Shown: positions 24,122-36,179, numbered from the stretch's first letter. The stretch is DNA of 64,000 nucleotides from Delphinus delphis (GCF_949987515.2 NC_082687.1:24350148-24414147), one strand, 5' to 3'. Notes: a model not told the origin generated them from the letters alone. Translations and numbers: made by a program.

Positions 24122-24314
24122 ATGTTTTCTGTTACCAACAACACAGAATGCGGGAAGTTACTGGAGGAAATCAAATGTGCACTTTGCTCTCCACATTCTC
24201 AGAGCCTGTTCTACTCACCTGAGACAGAATCCTTGGAAAGAGACCTGGCACTTCCCCTGCTGTGCAAAGACTATTGCAAAGAATTCTTTTATACTTGCCG
24301 AGGCCATGTTCCAG
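24122..24314 (+). CDS. HHIP: HHIP coding exon 2 (residues 94-158)
   Basis: Encodes the middle of the cysteine-rich N-terminal domain: Cys103, Cys112, Cys115, Cys141, Cys145 and Cys152, with LPLLCKDYCKEFFYTCRGH as the most recognisable block. N99-N-T is an N-glycosylation sequon. The acceptor is TTTCAG/ATG; the first codon is Met where human and mouse have Ile in my memory, which puts an ATG directly after the splice site. The donor is CCAG/gtaaaa, leaving codon 158 (Gly) split after its first base. The frame extends upstream into the intron for only eight codons, so the exon start rests on the splice acceptor and homology. Confidence 0.96.
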
Positions 24315-24739
24315 GTAAAAAAAAAAGATACATTAAATCAACTACTGCAGAATAGCTTGCCAAGATACCTGTTCCTAAATGCTTGCTTAGGAAAGTGTAA
24401 AATTTATCTGCCTTTCACAGTATCTATTTTTACCTCATAATTCACTGTTCCAAACTTGGAACCTTTTATTGCTGCTCAAATTGCTGCTGTCATTTCAGCC
24501 TACAAACAATACATTGTTTTGTTGAAGTGTTTAACATTTCTCGTTAAATGGATAATACAGTTGGTAATCTTTACACAGCTGGATTATCGCACAAATCTCT
24601 TGTTGGTGTCTTTAGTCATCAGTGTTGATATCAAGACTGCTTCCCCTTCTACACAGCTGATACATAAGTGCAGATTGTACATCGACTTTTAAGGTATTTC
24701 CTTAAATAAAATATAATTCAAGAGGCCCCAAAAAGTAAC

Positions 24740-24905
24740 ACCTTACAAAGCATTTTCATATATAATGACTAATTTGCTCCTCATAAACCCTGTGAGGTAG
24801 ATAGGAAAGGTCTGGTCATTTCCATTTGACAGATGAGGAAAACTGAGCCTCAGGAGAAGTTAAATGCCGTAACCAAACTTGTACTATGAGAAAGTGATAG
24901 GCTAA
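24740..24905 (-). repeat. MIR-like SINE fragment
   Basis: CCCTGTGAGGTAGATAGG followed by CCATTTGACAGATGAGGAAA and CTGAGCCTCAGGAGAAGTTAAA is the reverse complement of the MIR core and 3' part. Confidence 0.6.
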
Positions 24906-26350
24906 AAGAAGTTCAAGTTCTTATGCTTATAATGTCCCAGATATACCTGGTCACTATCGTCTTTTGGACCCTAATAAACATATAGGCTCTTGGGCATTGA
25001 TTAATTTTACCATCAGAAGCTTGTAAACCTTGGTGGTTTTTGCTTTAGGTTGGAAGAATCAACACAGAGGTAGAAACGAATTTAACGAGTCCGATTCTGT
25101 TTAGTTAGGCAGTGTCACCCACAAACAAATCTACTGAAACTAACAGTTTATAAAACTCAATGGCACTGAAGGACAAGACAAGCTTTAAGAACTGTAGGAT
25201 GCACTTGGAGAATTTTTTTTAACTGCTGTGGACATTTTACTTTTTTCTCTGACCCAGAAAAGTGTAGATTTTTGTATTTTTTATAGAGCTCTCCTAATAG
25301 CCTAAGAAAACATTTTGACTAGGGTTGCTTGCCTCCTTTGGTGTACCATAACAAGTATCTAAACCCATTCAATGTGAAAATATTATTATTGTTTTTTTTA
25401 ACTACAGCCATGTTTCTAAGGCTTTCCTTCAACCAGCTGTTTCTTTCTCTTTATCACATTCCCCAAAGCAAAGTAGAATAGGTCACGGTTGCCTAGATGG
25501 CCTGCCGAGAAGCGATAACAGATTAGGTCTCATAAAGTTTTGCTGCAAATTTTCAGTCTGCAAGGTTTGCCTTTACCACTATAACTTGAAAATGGTATTG
25601 ACAGTGGGCATTTTTATCTACCTTTATCTACTTGCGATAAATACCACTAGGCTGGATTTAGAGACTCATCTGTGGGGTGCTTCCTATATTTGAAGGTATT
25701 TTAGCTTCCAGAACAAACAACAAAAAGCAATATCCACTGAAAGAGAGAGCACAGCAAACAACTCAGGAGCCAGAGCTGCAAGCACCTCACTCCCCAGATC
25801 AACATATGTGGTGACGAATGACAAATTTATTTTTCTACAAAGTTTGTATATATGTAAAACTGCTGAAGTGCATCAAGATGTCAAGTGCTTTTGGTGGCCA
25901 CCCAGGCTGCCTTGAAAGATAACCAGATGAAAGCTCTACTCCAGTGGTGGGTGGAGCAGCAAGGCTACTTTTCAGGGCCAGGCCAGCAGGCTTTAGCAAC
26001 GAGCAGAGGGGGCTTCCTCTGCATCCATCAAATGCTAATAATTGCTCTAAATACTTGTCCCAAAAGTGAGCTGTAATAACACACTCTTTGTGTTACTTAG
26101 GTTGATCAATTTGTTAGCCAGACTGATCCTTGGCATGTAGGTTACCATTTCCTAAAGTATGATGAATCAGATGATAATCCTCCCCTCAGCCCTGGCCCCC
26201 AGCACAGAAGGCTCTTTAGAATTCTAGAACACTCGTTTTTCAGAAATTGCTCAAAATTTGTAATAATTTCACCTTCTTAAGTCTATTTAATGACATGGAT
26301 TGCTTTTCTCCGAAGTTTGAAATTGTGAAAAACAGCTACTTTGTGATTCT

Positions 26351-26352
<2 letters not shown>

Positions 26353-26381
<29 letters not shown>
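26353..26381. repeat. T29 homopolymer
   Basis: 29 consecutive T bases without a recognisable SINE body on either side. Length in an assembly may be unreliable. Confidence 0.9.
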
Positions 26382-26384
<3 letters not shown>

Positions 26385-28392
26385 ATCCTCATTGTTAGCC
26401 TCATCTTTCTGCAAATCAAAAACATGAAGAGGAAGGGACCTTAAGGGTTGTAGTTTGCTAAGAGAAGGGAACTGCTGAAAGGGGTTGAAAGAGTGAAAAT
26501 AATTCTAGACACATCTTCATTTCTTCCCCCACTGCCCAATACATAAAGAATTAAACACATAAACGGTCTATCCCTTTGCTTCACCCTCTTGGCTTTAAGG
26601 AAGTGCCACTCACTTTGGGATACACGTATACCTGAAAGACAGCTACTCTCCAGAAACTTTAATTCAGAAACATTCATGGTCTGCTTATTTCCACAAAAAT
26701 GAAAAAAAGAAGTTAAAAATCACTACAGTGAGGATACACTAGAGTTTTATTAATCATAAATATTCTCCTGTTGTGACTTGACTTAGGGAGATAAACTCTT
26801 AAAACTTCTAAAAACATACCCAAATTTCATTTAAAAAAAAACCACAGGAACTCTTTTCTCAATACCATGGGTCTCATCTTTTGCCTGAATTATGATGAAC
26901 AGAGGAGATGCTTTACTGTTCACTAAATGATGGCCTAATAAATACCTTTTGTGGAAAGGATAGGAAAGGACCTCTCTGGGCCTTGCTTCTCCCTTTATAC
27001 TTGTTATCATAGTGATTTTTATCACTCTTGGACCATCATATCTCAGCTGTACGTTATGGTAGTGTGAAATATCTGTCTGTACACAATTAGTTCAATTGGT
27101 TTAATCCCATTGCTACAGAGGCCGAGGTCAAGAATTTGATTCCACTGAGTTTCTCGAGTCCACAGCCACTCCTGACCCAGTCAGATATCTTACACGTGTG
27201 TCTCATTAGTGCCCAAGAGAGCAAACCAGAGCGGATATATGAATACACCAAAGTCTACTCCCTCTGCTAGAAAATGCTCTCTAGTGCAAGCCTTACAGAT
27301 GGTAGGGTTTTTTCATTTTTTCTTTATCATGATGAACAGCATATATAATGAGGAAAAAATAACTTTTCTGTAGCATACATGCTCAGAGAAAAGCTAGAGC
27401 TTAGAAAACTGCACAGAGAATATTTATTTACATGTCAGTATTTTATAGGGTGCTTTGTGGTACAGTAGGACTGGGTTAATGATCCAGGAGAAGAGTTACA
27501 GTTCCAAAACATTTGATAAATTATCAGGAGTTATAAAAAAATTACAGCTGCTGGAATCATCAGTGTACTTCCATTGTTAGTGGACTTCATCATATTAGGA
27601 TGATCCAGGGTGAGCTGCACATCTTCAGTAACATGCTCTTCAGTGTTTCCTTCCAAACAGAAGGGTACCATTCGGTAAATTATATCCTCCCTGACAATAA
27701 ATGTTAGCCCTATGTCCTGAAACCAGATCTCTTTTAGTTCTTCACAGGAAAATATATCTTACTCATCCCTGCTTATAAAATCGGGTCATTTAAGGTAAAG
27801 TACTAACAAAAGTATTAGATGTTTCAATTCAAAGTAACATAATTGTCAGAAAAATGCCCGGAGTTTTATGTAAAAGTCTTCTGAGTTGGCCCCCTTCTTC
27901 CCACTTAGATTGTTCAGTTTGTCTCAATACTGTAAAAAGCTCGGAATAATTGATTGTTAACATTCTGGTTTTGTTTTGTTTTGTTTTGTTTAATTTGCTA
28001 AGAGAGCATAGTATCTCTGGAGAGACAGAGTTTATGAATCTGTACTCATTCATCTTCAGATGTTCCATTTGAAAATGATTTCTCATTTCCTCGTGTTTGT
28101 CCCCAGCTAATAATTCCTTATAAAATGGAATTAGCCACCGGCATCGTTCATTAATTTCCCCTTAAGATGGTATTGGTTTGCAGACTGTAATGCTGGAAAA
28201 CAGATATGTTTTTAAAAAGCAAGCTCAAAATTTCCTCTGCATTGCACTTTGGAATTTTTCTGTGACCCCTGCAGGCAAATAATCACATTAAAACAAAAGG
28301 TCTCCTTCACACATTCAGTTATAAATAGATCCATAGTATGACAGTCTTCCCGCATGCATCAGACTGACATGGAGAACTCCCTGCCTGAAGGT

Positions 28393-28495
28393 AAATATAT
28401 ATTGATATGTAGAGAGAGATATATAGAGAGAGATATCTACATATCTATAGAGAGAGAGATATATATCTACATATCTATATATATTTATATATAAA
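28393..28495. repeat. AT/GA-rich imperfect palindrome
   Basis: GATATGTAGA at 28404-28413 is the exact reverse complement of TCTACATATC at 28436-28445 and again at 28466-28475. Intervening sequence is GAGAGATATATAG-like. It can form alternative hairpins. Confidence 0.8.
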
Positions 28496-28753
28496 ACACC
28501 TAGCCCCCCAAAACTTCTAGCCCCAAACTGTGAAAAGTCTGATTTAGCAACTCAGTTTTCCTTCTCTTCTTTTTACCTCAAACAGAATTATTTCACACTA
28601 CCAGGCAGTTTTCATCTGATGCTTAGCCATTAAAGAATGGAGGAGAAAAGTTATCTTTTGCAAACAGTGAATTGCTGAAGATGAGTAAAAGCTGTTGCAG
28701 CCGTCATTCTTCTCCCCAATTTCTAATCCCTGGATTTTTTCAAAGAAAGATAA

Positions 28754-28807
28754 CCTCCTCCCCAGCTGACAGCCTCCTTGCCTCCTCCCCAGCTGACAGC
28801 CTCCTTG
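28754..28807. repeat. 27-bp tandem duplication (two copies)
   Basis: Two exact adjacent copies of a unit starting CCTCCTCCCCAGCTGACAG at 28754 and 28781, followed by a partial third (CCTCCTT). Confidence 0.9.
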
Positions 28808-30318
28808 CCTCCTTATTCTGCCCACCTCCCCCACAACACACACACACACTCCCAAGGACATCTGCTTTTACTTGCCAATTTCCCAAAGGCAAGATGTTTC
28901 CCAGTAGTTGAGTCAGATATTGGCCTTGAAGAGTCTGTCTCAGAAATTTAGGGGTGATCCATTTCACCCAAAAGTTAGGTCAAAATGTATATTATGTTTT
29001 AACCATTTGGGACCCGCGGATTCCAAGATTAGCTTTAGGTTTGAGGGGACCTAGGTCAAGCTCACAGAAAATCAACTTTTTAGGGTCTTTCATGTTCCAT
29101 TGATGCGCCTCACTTGGTTGTCCCCAAATCCTTGTTCTTGCAAATCCTTGCAAACTTGCATCCATTATACAACTTCTAAACCTCACCTGGGTTACCAGGT
29201 GCCTTTGTTACAAAACTGATTGGGAGTACAATAATCTAATTTGTTAGGTAAAAATCAAGACCTTGAGCATAATTAAAGATATGAAACCAGAAGCAGGAAT
29301 TTGGGACATCATATAAAGCCAACTCTAATAGCAACATCATATTTTAATAGCAAAATCATCAGAATATGGAAGTGAATCTGATTAATTAATATGCTCTCCC
29401 CCCAATAAAAACCTACCTTATTAATTCAAATTGTAAAAGAAATGTCAAAATTGCTTTTGTAATAGGATCTTCTTTCTTATTCAACTTTTTATTTGATAAA
29501 AATTCTTACTATGTAAGAAATAAAAAAAAAGGTCTTTCACATCCTTTTAAGTCTACTCTGCAGTTTTGTTTTGGCCTGTTTTAATATTGTTTTCATTGAG
29601 GGGTAGTATGTCAGCTATTCTGGTTGAGAATATTGAAAGGATATCTTAAAGAAAATATTTGTATTATAAAATAATCATTGTCTCCAGTAAGTGAGCAAGA
29701 AAAAAGGCACCAACACATTTGAATATAGAGCCTCTGTTACTGGCATCAATTCATTGCTTGATCATTCCAGGGAGTCAGTCATTTACTGTAGCATATAATG
29801 AATGACCTTGGGATAGTAACTAGATTTACTATTTAATCATATATGAGTGACAATACAATAAGAATTGTAAAATGACCCAAACTGCCTCCCGATGGTCTAT
29901 CTCTTTCCTGATCGCAAATTGTTCTTCTTAGGAATAGTACTGTGGGCAAAAAGTGCTGAATAGTAATCAGATGAGCTTGAAAGTACAACATATGGTAACC
30001 AGGGAGGCTTGAAAACAGAGTCAATGCAATAACAAGATTAATGCTGTGTTCGTATCAATTCTGTTTCATAGGAGCCTTTTAAGGCATCCAACACAATATC
30101 ATTTCACTTTTACTGCAATTTTTAAATTTTGGTTAAAAAAGAAATGGAAATCCCAAGCCAAAAAATATGTTCTTCTTACCTTTTGGTTTGTGTCTATATA
30201 TTTCCCTAGAATATTCATATAGTTCCTAAAAAATTCTTTACCTATATTTTGTCTTTCAAATGCTCTGTTTTTACCATGACACTAAATATTTCTAAGGTGT
30301 CCTTTTACATTTTTAAAG

Positions 30319-30475
30319 GTTTCCTTCAAACTACTGCTGATGAGTTTTGCTTTTACTATGCAAGAAAAGATGGTGGCTTGTGCTTTCCAGATTTTCCAAG
30401 AAAACAAATCAGAGGACCAGCATCTAACTACTTGGACCAGATGGAAGAATACGACAAAGTGGAAGAGATCAGCAG
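30319..30475 (+). CDS. HHIP: HHIP coding exon 3 (residues 158-210)
   Basis: Completes the cysteine-rich domain with Cys168 and Cys179 (EFCFYYARKDGGLCFPDFPR) and gives the linker SNYLDQMEEYDKVEEIS toward the propeller. The acceptor TTTTAAAG/GTTTCC supplies the last two bases of Gly158. The donor is GCAG/gttcat, which splits codon 210 (Arg) after two bases; exon 4 supplies the final A. The donor is a weak match to consensus (GTTCAT). The intronic read-through adds eight residues before a stop at about 30498. A poly-A/GAAAA run starts 29 bases past the exon. Confidence 0.95.
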
Positions 30476-31179
30476 GTTCATAAAGATAAATGTTCTTTAA
30501 TCTTAAAAAAAAAAAAAAAAAGAAAAGAAAAACCCCGACAAGTCTTGTGGTTTTAACAATGAGTCAACTGGCTATGCTCATGTCCAGCAGCTATATCCTC
30601 CAGATGCTTTTTGTTTTCTTTTTGGTAGTTTGCTTCTCTAAAATCGTATTCGCTTAAATGCTTTTAATGCTGAGACTACTAATCTTCTGTTATGAGCTTG
30701 GCTTCTCTCTGATTCATGGGAATTTTATGAGTATAGTTTTAAACTTGAATTTTATGATAGTTGTTAGCTTATGGCACTGTGGAAACATTCAGCACAATTA
30801 TTAGTAGCAAATCAGAGTTTTATAAATAGATCTTAGAACTTTCTCTCTGAGTGCCTTTCTGTAAGGTTTAATTATTGTGAGTAAAGTCAGTTTTAATTAG
30901 AGTCACTGAAAGATGAGATAGTGAGCTTGTGAAATTTTAAAATACATATGTGTTTTGGTTCTCTCCTTTACTTCCTAATAGAAGGCTTTTTTGGTTGGCT
31001 TTTTTGTTTTTCATTGAAAAGAATTTAAAAGAATCAGAGTGTGACCTTGGGTTAGCAGCCCTTCGTGATTATCAAAACCGTTGATTCCTAGAGGAAATAT
31101 ATTTTGAAAAGGATGCTAAGTGCATCCCTTACCTCCTTCATCTCAAGAAAAGCTTACTGGTTTTCTTTAATTTGTTTAG
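30476..31179 (+). other. HHIP: HHIP intron 3
   Basis: 704 bases, GT...AG, phase 2. Begins with an A-rich run (30504-30533). The acceptor is preceded by a good pyrimidine tract (TTTTCTTTAATTTGTTTAG). No other feature seen. Confidence 0.9.
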
Positions 31180-31381
31180 AAAGCACAAACACAACTGCTT
31201 CTGTATTCAGGAGGTTGTGAGTGGGCTGCGCCAGCCCGTCAGCGCCCTGCATAGTGGGGATGGCTCACACCGTCTCTTCATTCTGGAAAAAGAAGGTTAC
31301 GTGAAGATACTTACCCCTGAAGGAGAAATTTTCAAGGAGCCTTATTTGGACATTCACAAACTTGTTCAAAGTGGAATAAAG
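31180..31381 (+). CDS. HHIP: HHIP coding exon 4 (residues 210-277)
   Basis: Opens with KHKHNCFCIQEV (Cys216, Cys218) and enters the six-bladed beta-propeller, the domain whose later loops bind the zinc site of Hedgehog ligands: HSGDGSHRLFILEKEGYVKI is strand text of the first blade. The exon ends at ATAAAG/gttggc on a codon boundary after Lys277, matching the human QSGIK junction as I remember it. The donor GTTGGC is weak. The Hedgehog-contacting loop residues and EGF repeats are encoded in exons beyond this window, so the protein here is partial at the C-terminus. Confidence 0.96.
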
Positions 31382-32348
31382 GTTGGCTTTTTAAATTTTA
31401 TTTATCTTTGCTCTGGCTATGTTAATTTTATTTTAGTGTTCTCCTCACTAAAGGTATTTCTTTGTAATAAAAGAAATAATATAGGAGAAAATAAGGAGAC
31501 AACATAAGGGAACAATAATTATGGCAACTAAATCGGGACAATGACATTAATTTTTTAATGTTATTTGGTGACTATTAAGCAGTGCAATCAGATTGATATT
31601 TTTGACATCGTTTCCCTATGTAATTTACATACTTAAAATAATTATTGGTTTTATAAAGTATTTGTTTAAATATTGTTTAACAGGCATTAGAATTGTATAT
31701 CAGCATTTGCTAGCAGAAACAAAGAGGTCTTTGGGTTACTTTGGCAATTGCAAATCATTCTTTTACCGCATCTGTGTTCGAGTCTGTGTCATAAAAAATG
31801 CTACTTATACTGTAATTTCCTTGTACAATATTTTTACAGGTAAGTCAGATATTTTTATCTATAATTAGCCACCTTTATAATATATAAGCCCATCTATTGC
31901 CTTCTTTCCCACTTCTCCAATTTGAATTCTCATGTTAAAGTAATCTAGTAGGTATATAAATAAAATTATTGTCAAGTTTATTTCACAAGAGAGTAACACA
32001 GTACAGTATTAGCAGTACTAAGCTATAAGGCAAATTGTGGCATTCTAAATTAAGACATTTAACAGCTCATGACCGTTTTAGAATGAAACGAATTAAGTAT
32101 GATGGGGGAAGAACTGGTTATCTTTTTCTAAACTGGAAAAAAAATCAAAGGAGGATTTATACTCTGCTACTCATATCGAAATAAGCTCCTCTTTGCTTTG
32201 TTAAGCTCTATTCAAAGGTAAGAACATCAAAACCAGCAGAAACAAATCAGAAAAAAGTATAAATATATTCGATGTCTATCTATTCGATATCTACTACATG
32301 AAATAATTAGGGTGACTCAGTTAGATCACAGAGAATACCTATTGTTTG

Positions 32349-32357
32349 GACCACCCA
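32349..32357 (+). promoter_or_regulatory. Exact GLI-type motif GACCACCCA (intron 4)
   Basis: Nine-of-nine match to the classical GLI binding consensus, 968 bases after exon 4, in sequence that is not an obvious repeat. HHIP is a known Hedgehog-induced gene, so the position is suggestive, but a 9-mer also occurs by chance. Confidence 0.35.
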
Positions 32358-32779
32358 GCCTCCAGGCCATGTTGTGACAGCATCACCAAGACATACTGCG
32401 TAAGAGAAGTATTTTATGGTACTTGTGGTCCTTTAAGGAAAAGGACTTTGGCACCAAGACACAGATCATTTGGAAAAGCTGTTTAAATCAGTAGTTTCCA
32501 CTTTCTCCCAATAAAATTTTTCATTACACTTCACAGCAAATATTCCAAAGTCTCTTAAAATAAAGCATTAGGGTTTTGCACATCAGAGTTCAATAAATAC
32601 ATTCTGAAATGTGTTCTGATAACTCATTGCAAGTGGTACCTCATGAGGAAGGAATAAAGATGCAGCAGCAAGTGCATTACTCACTGCAAGTGTTTTACTC
32701 ACCTTGAAAGTTAAACATGCTCTCTATAGAATAAAAAATTGGGGCAAGTAAAGTATTTTAAAAATCATCACCTATAATC

Positions 32780-33280
32780 CCATCAGTTAAAGAATATCAC
32801 TATGAACATTTTGATATACTTTCTTCCAGTTTTTATATTAAAATTAAATGAATTTTTCCTGACTACAAAAGGAACACAGGTCCATATTAATAAATGTGGA
32901 AACAGAAGAACATGTTTTCTTATAGCTTTTTTCCTAAGAAGTGTTAAAATAAAATTGAAATCAAACCATATATACATCTTTTTAGCCTTCTTTTTTCACC
33001 TAACAGTATGTCATGGATATGTTACCAGATTTGGAAACTTTTCTCAAAAACTTAGTTTTTTTGAGTGTTCCATTTCCTTATTATGAGATATTTAGGAAGA
33101 CCCCCAGTATTTTCCTTTTATCATTGTAAATAATGTTATCTATCATTCTTGTATATATTATTTAACCTGATCATGGATGATTTCTTTAAAATTCACTGAT
33201 AAAAAGAGCATTACTGAGTTGAAGGACATATGCCACAATACACATTGCCAATTTGCTCTAAAATTTAATATATCTTTGGG
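32780..33280 (-). repeat. Possible old LINE-type fragment
   Basis: Text such as AATATCACTATGAACATTTTGATATA, TTTTTTCACCTAACAGTATGTCATGGA and ATTGCCAATTTGCTCTAAAA resembles a widespread mammalian interspersed repeat in this orientation, probably the 3' part of an old LINE. Family not certain. Confidence 0.4.
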
Positions 33281-33614
33281 TATTTGAGAGAATAATACAT
33301 AGTTTTCAAATACTATTTTACTTAAAATGTTGGTATGAAAAATCTGTGTATGATAAAATGTAGGTGAAAGAAATGGGCTCAGAATACTTGAAAATTTTGT
33401 TGTAAGAAGGAAAAAACTGATGTTCTTGTTTCTACTTCAATTTAACTGCCTAAAGAATGCCCTGCTTCTAATTAGAGTTACTTCAGACGCCCTCTTCATT
33501 TACACCCATTCGTTGGGATATGAATGAAAGTGTATCTTCTCTGACTTTGAGACATCTCATCATGCAGGAAAATTATACAAACTCGGTTATGACAGTGACA
33601 TGATTCTGCAGTAT

Positions 33615-33645
33615 GTTCTGCAGGCCTCTAGGAATTCTGCAGAAC
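33615..33645. repeat. Short perfect inverted repeat
   Basis: GTTCTGCAG (33615-33623) and CTGCAGAAC (33637-33645) with a 13-base loop. A further CTGCAG lies just to the left. Confidence 0.8.
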
Positions 33646-35315
33646 CCTTTTTGGCCTTCCTTTCCTAGGAGAGCTGCAGGGCTCCTGGGGCTTAAAATAA
33701 ACTTCGAAATCCATTCTTCTCCATATGTATTGATAGAATACATATTTCTACATTAAAGACATATTTCAAAGTGCATATTTTGGATTCCCTTAGTATTTGG
33801 CACTAGTGATATCAATAAGATAGGAATCTATCACATGGATATTTGAGTGTATACTGATAAGGGAGTAACAAGACCACATCCTTATCGCTTCGAGTAGCTT
33901 ATACAACAACTGGCCTTTATCTCAGTCTTCAAGGAACTCCTGTCACAAGTCACAGATTGGAAGTGTTAGAAGTGGCTACTGTTGGTTTGATGGGGCGGAT
34001 GCCAACACATTCATGAGTTGATTAGGATTATGCCATTGACTTTTGTGGTATGCCCCTCAGAGACTTCTGAAGTGAAAACATTATCACAGTTACTTCACAG
34101 TCATTTTTCAGGCTTCTTGATATGTGAATAGTTAGTTGTTCATGTTAGTGTACAGTTAGTGTATTCTGTGTTCGTCAGTGATCATTTTGCATTAATAATG
34201 CAAATAGGAATTTTCATAAATTATTATGCATATCACTTCTCTAGTCTTTTAGTTTTAAAAATCCTAAGAGAGGGAATAAAGCTGTTTTAACAGACCAAAG
34301 TATTGATTGCAATTTTCAAATCACAGAATTAATAATGTATATGAAACCCAACCTTGGTATGTTTGAAATAAATACAGGACAAACCACAGTGATGATCTCC
34401 CCATGATATTAAGTAATGACCAGTATGAGTATATTAAATCAGACATAAAGAGGAACTCTTGATTATAAGAGTTTCTAAAAGCTAGCGCTGGCTATGGGGA
34501 ATTTGGAATTCCTTTTCTGCTAATTGTCAATTAAGAATTGACAGGGATATCTGTCACCTGGTTAAGGACGGGCCTTTTTGTGGCAAAAAGCTAGACTTGG
34601 TTGATCTCCTTCAATCTCTATCAGCCCTGATTCTGATACCACCAGCAAAGAGCCAGTCATTTGGGGAACTTGGAAAACTCCTCCCTAAATGGGTCCTGAC
34701 TGAAGCTAAAAATATGGCATCTGGTTTTTATCTAACACCCTGATTGTAGGAGATTTCAGTACCCTGTGAGTGTAACTAAGTTTCACCGAGCAAAAGTTAG
34801 GTGCAAAAGTGCAAAGCACCCGCTAAAGAATTGACTTCTTTCTGCTAAAGGAAATAAATTATGGAGTTGGATGAATGGAGTAAACTCCGTGCCATATGAA
34901 TTTAAACTGCCATTTAGGAAGAGGTGATTCCCTTCACAACAGCTCAAATCCTAGAAGACTGAGCTTGGTGAAATTGCCAAGAGTAAGTCAAAAATAGGTT
35001 CGAAAACTAGATAGTGGTTTGCTAGATCTTTGGTGCTAGTGCACTGTGCAAGCTGACCACTCATACTGATGCTATGAAGAATGGCTCGAGTGTCCAACTG
35101 GTGAGCAAACTTTAAAATCTTCATTTTGTGTGTCTAGTGTCGGGGGGAGGGCTTCTACCTTGTCTGTTGTTGATATTGTTTTTCCCAAAGAGGGAAATTC
35201 CAGGATCCCGGTGATTTGAAATCTTTAAATTGAGCTTCTATCTGAATTACTAGTCAGAACTTCTGGAAGTACTAGAACCAGCCTCATCTACTTGAAGTCC
35301 TTGAGGAGGATAGAC

Positions 35316-35460
35316 CAGTGGTTTCCAAAAATGGCTGCAGAGTAGAACCGCCTGGGAGCTTTAGAAAATTCTGCTGCCCAAATTAAATCAGAATATCTAG
35401 AGTTAGGACTCAGGCATTGATATATTTTTAAAGCGTTTACAGGTAATTTCAGAAGCACTG
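35316..35460 (+). mobile_element. MER5A-like hAT-Charlie MITE
   Basis: Begins CAGTGGTTTCC and ends CAGAAGCACTG, with CGCCTGGGAGCTTTAGAAAA inside, as in MER5A. The flanking 8-mers GGATAGAC and GTCTAGAC are a diverged possible target duplication. Confidence 0.75.
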
Positions 35461-35726
35461 GTCTAGACTGAGCCAGACCCCCGGATCAGTTGAATAAGGA
35501 ATGAGACACATTTTCTCTGCCCATCCAGGGCCAAGTCATATTACTGAAATGACCACTGAGAGCAAATGGTTGGACACCAGTTGTCATTGTCGTGTACCTT
35601 CTGTCATTTACCTGACCTACACATATTACTTGTCCACTCTGAGTGAGGAGATGAGTAGTTAACTCTGTCAGCATTGTAAGATTCTTGATAGAAAGTTTCA
35701 GAAAATGACACTTAAAAATCTCAACA

Positions 35727-35942
35727 GTTGGGCTTCCCTGGTGGCGCAGTGGTTGAGAGTCCGCCTGCCGATGCAGGGGACGTGGGTTCATGCCCCGGTC
35801 CGGGAAGATCCCACATGACGCGGAGTGGCTGGGCCCATGAGCCATGGCCGCTGAGCCTGCGCGTCCGGAGCCTGTGCTCCGCAACGGGAGAGGCCACAGC
35901 AGTGAGAGGCCCGCATACCGCAAAAAAGAAAAGAAAAAAAAA
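35727..35942 (+). mobile_element. CHR-type tRNA-derived SINE
   Basis: Starts GGGCTTCCCTGGTGGCGCAG at 35730, carries a tRNA-like B-box (GGGTTCATGCCC), and ends with ACCGCAAAAAAG and an A-rich tail. Flanks AAAATCTCAACA and AAAACCTCAACA are a target duplication with one difference. Open frames over it are SINE artefacts. Confidence 0.93.
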
Positions 35943-36179
35943 CCTCAACAATTCATTCTAATTGGACAATTGCTTTACCTATTACGTTTTCCTATTTTTG
36001 TTCCTTTTGGGAATTTGGTATTCAGCTAGTTGGCAAAATTGTTCTCATTCCTGTTCCTAAAGTATGTAGTTTGCTATTATATCTGAAAACCCTTGTTACG
36101 CCAGAAGTTACTCTAGTCTAATCTTACCAAACTTCCCCTGACCACCAAGGATCTGAAAGTCAGCCTTAGCTTTGCATGT

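Larger units (their letters stand above)
24315..30318 (+). other. HHIP: HHIP intron 2
   Basis: 6.0 kb, GT...AG, phase 1. Contains an MIR-like fragment (about 24740-24905), a T29 run (26353-26381), a (GTTTT)n run near 27967-27990, an A/T- and GA-rich hairpin-prone stretch (28393-28495) and a 27-bp tandem pair (28754-28807). A one-mismatch GLI-type motif GGCCACCCA lies at 25896-25904. No gene seen in it on either strand. Confidence 0.85.
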
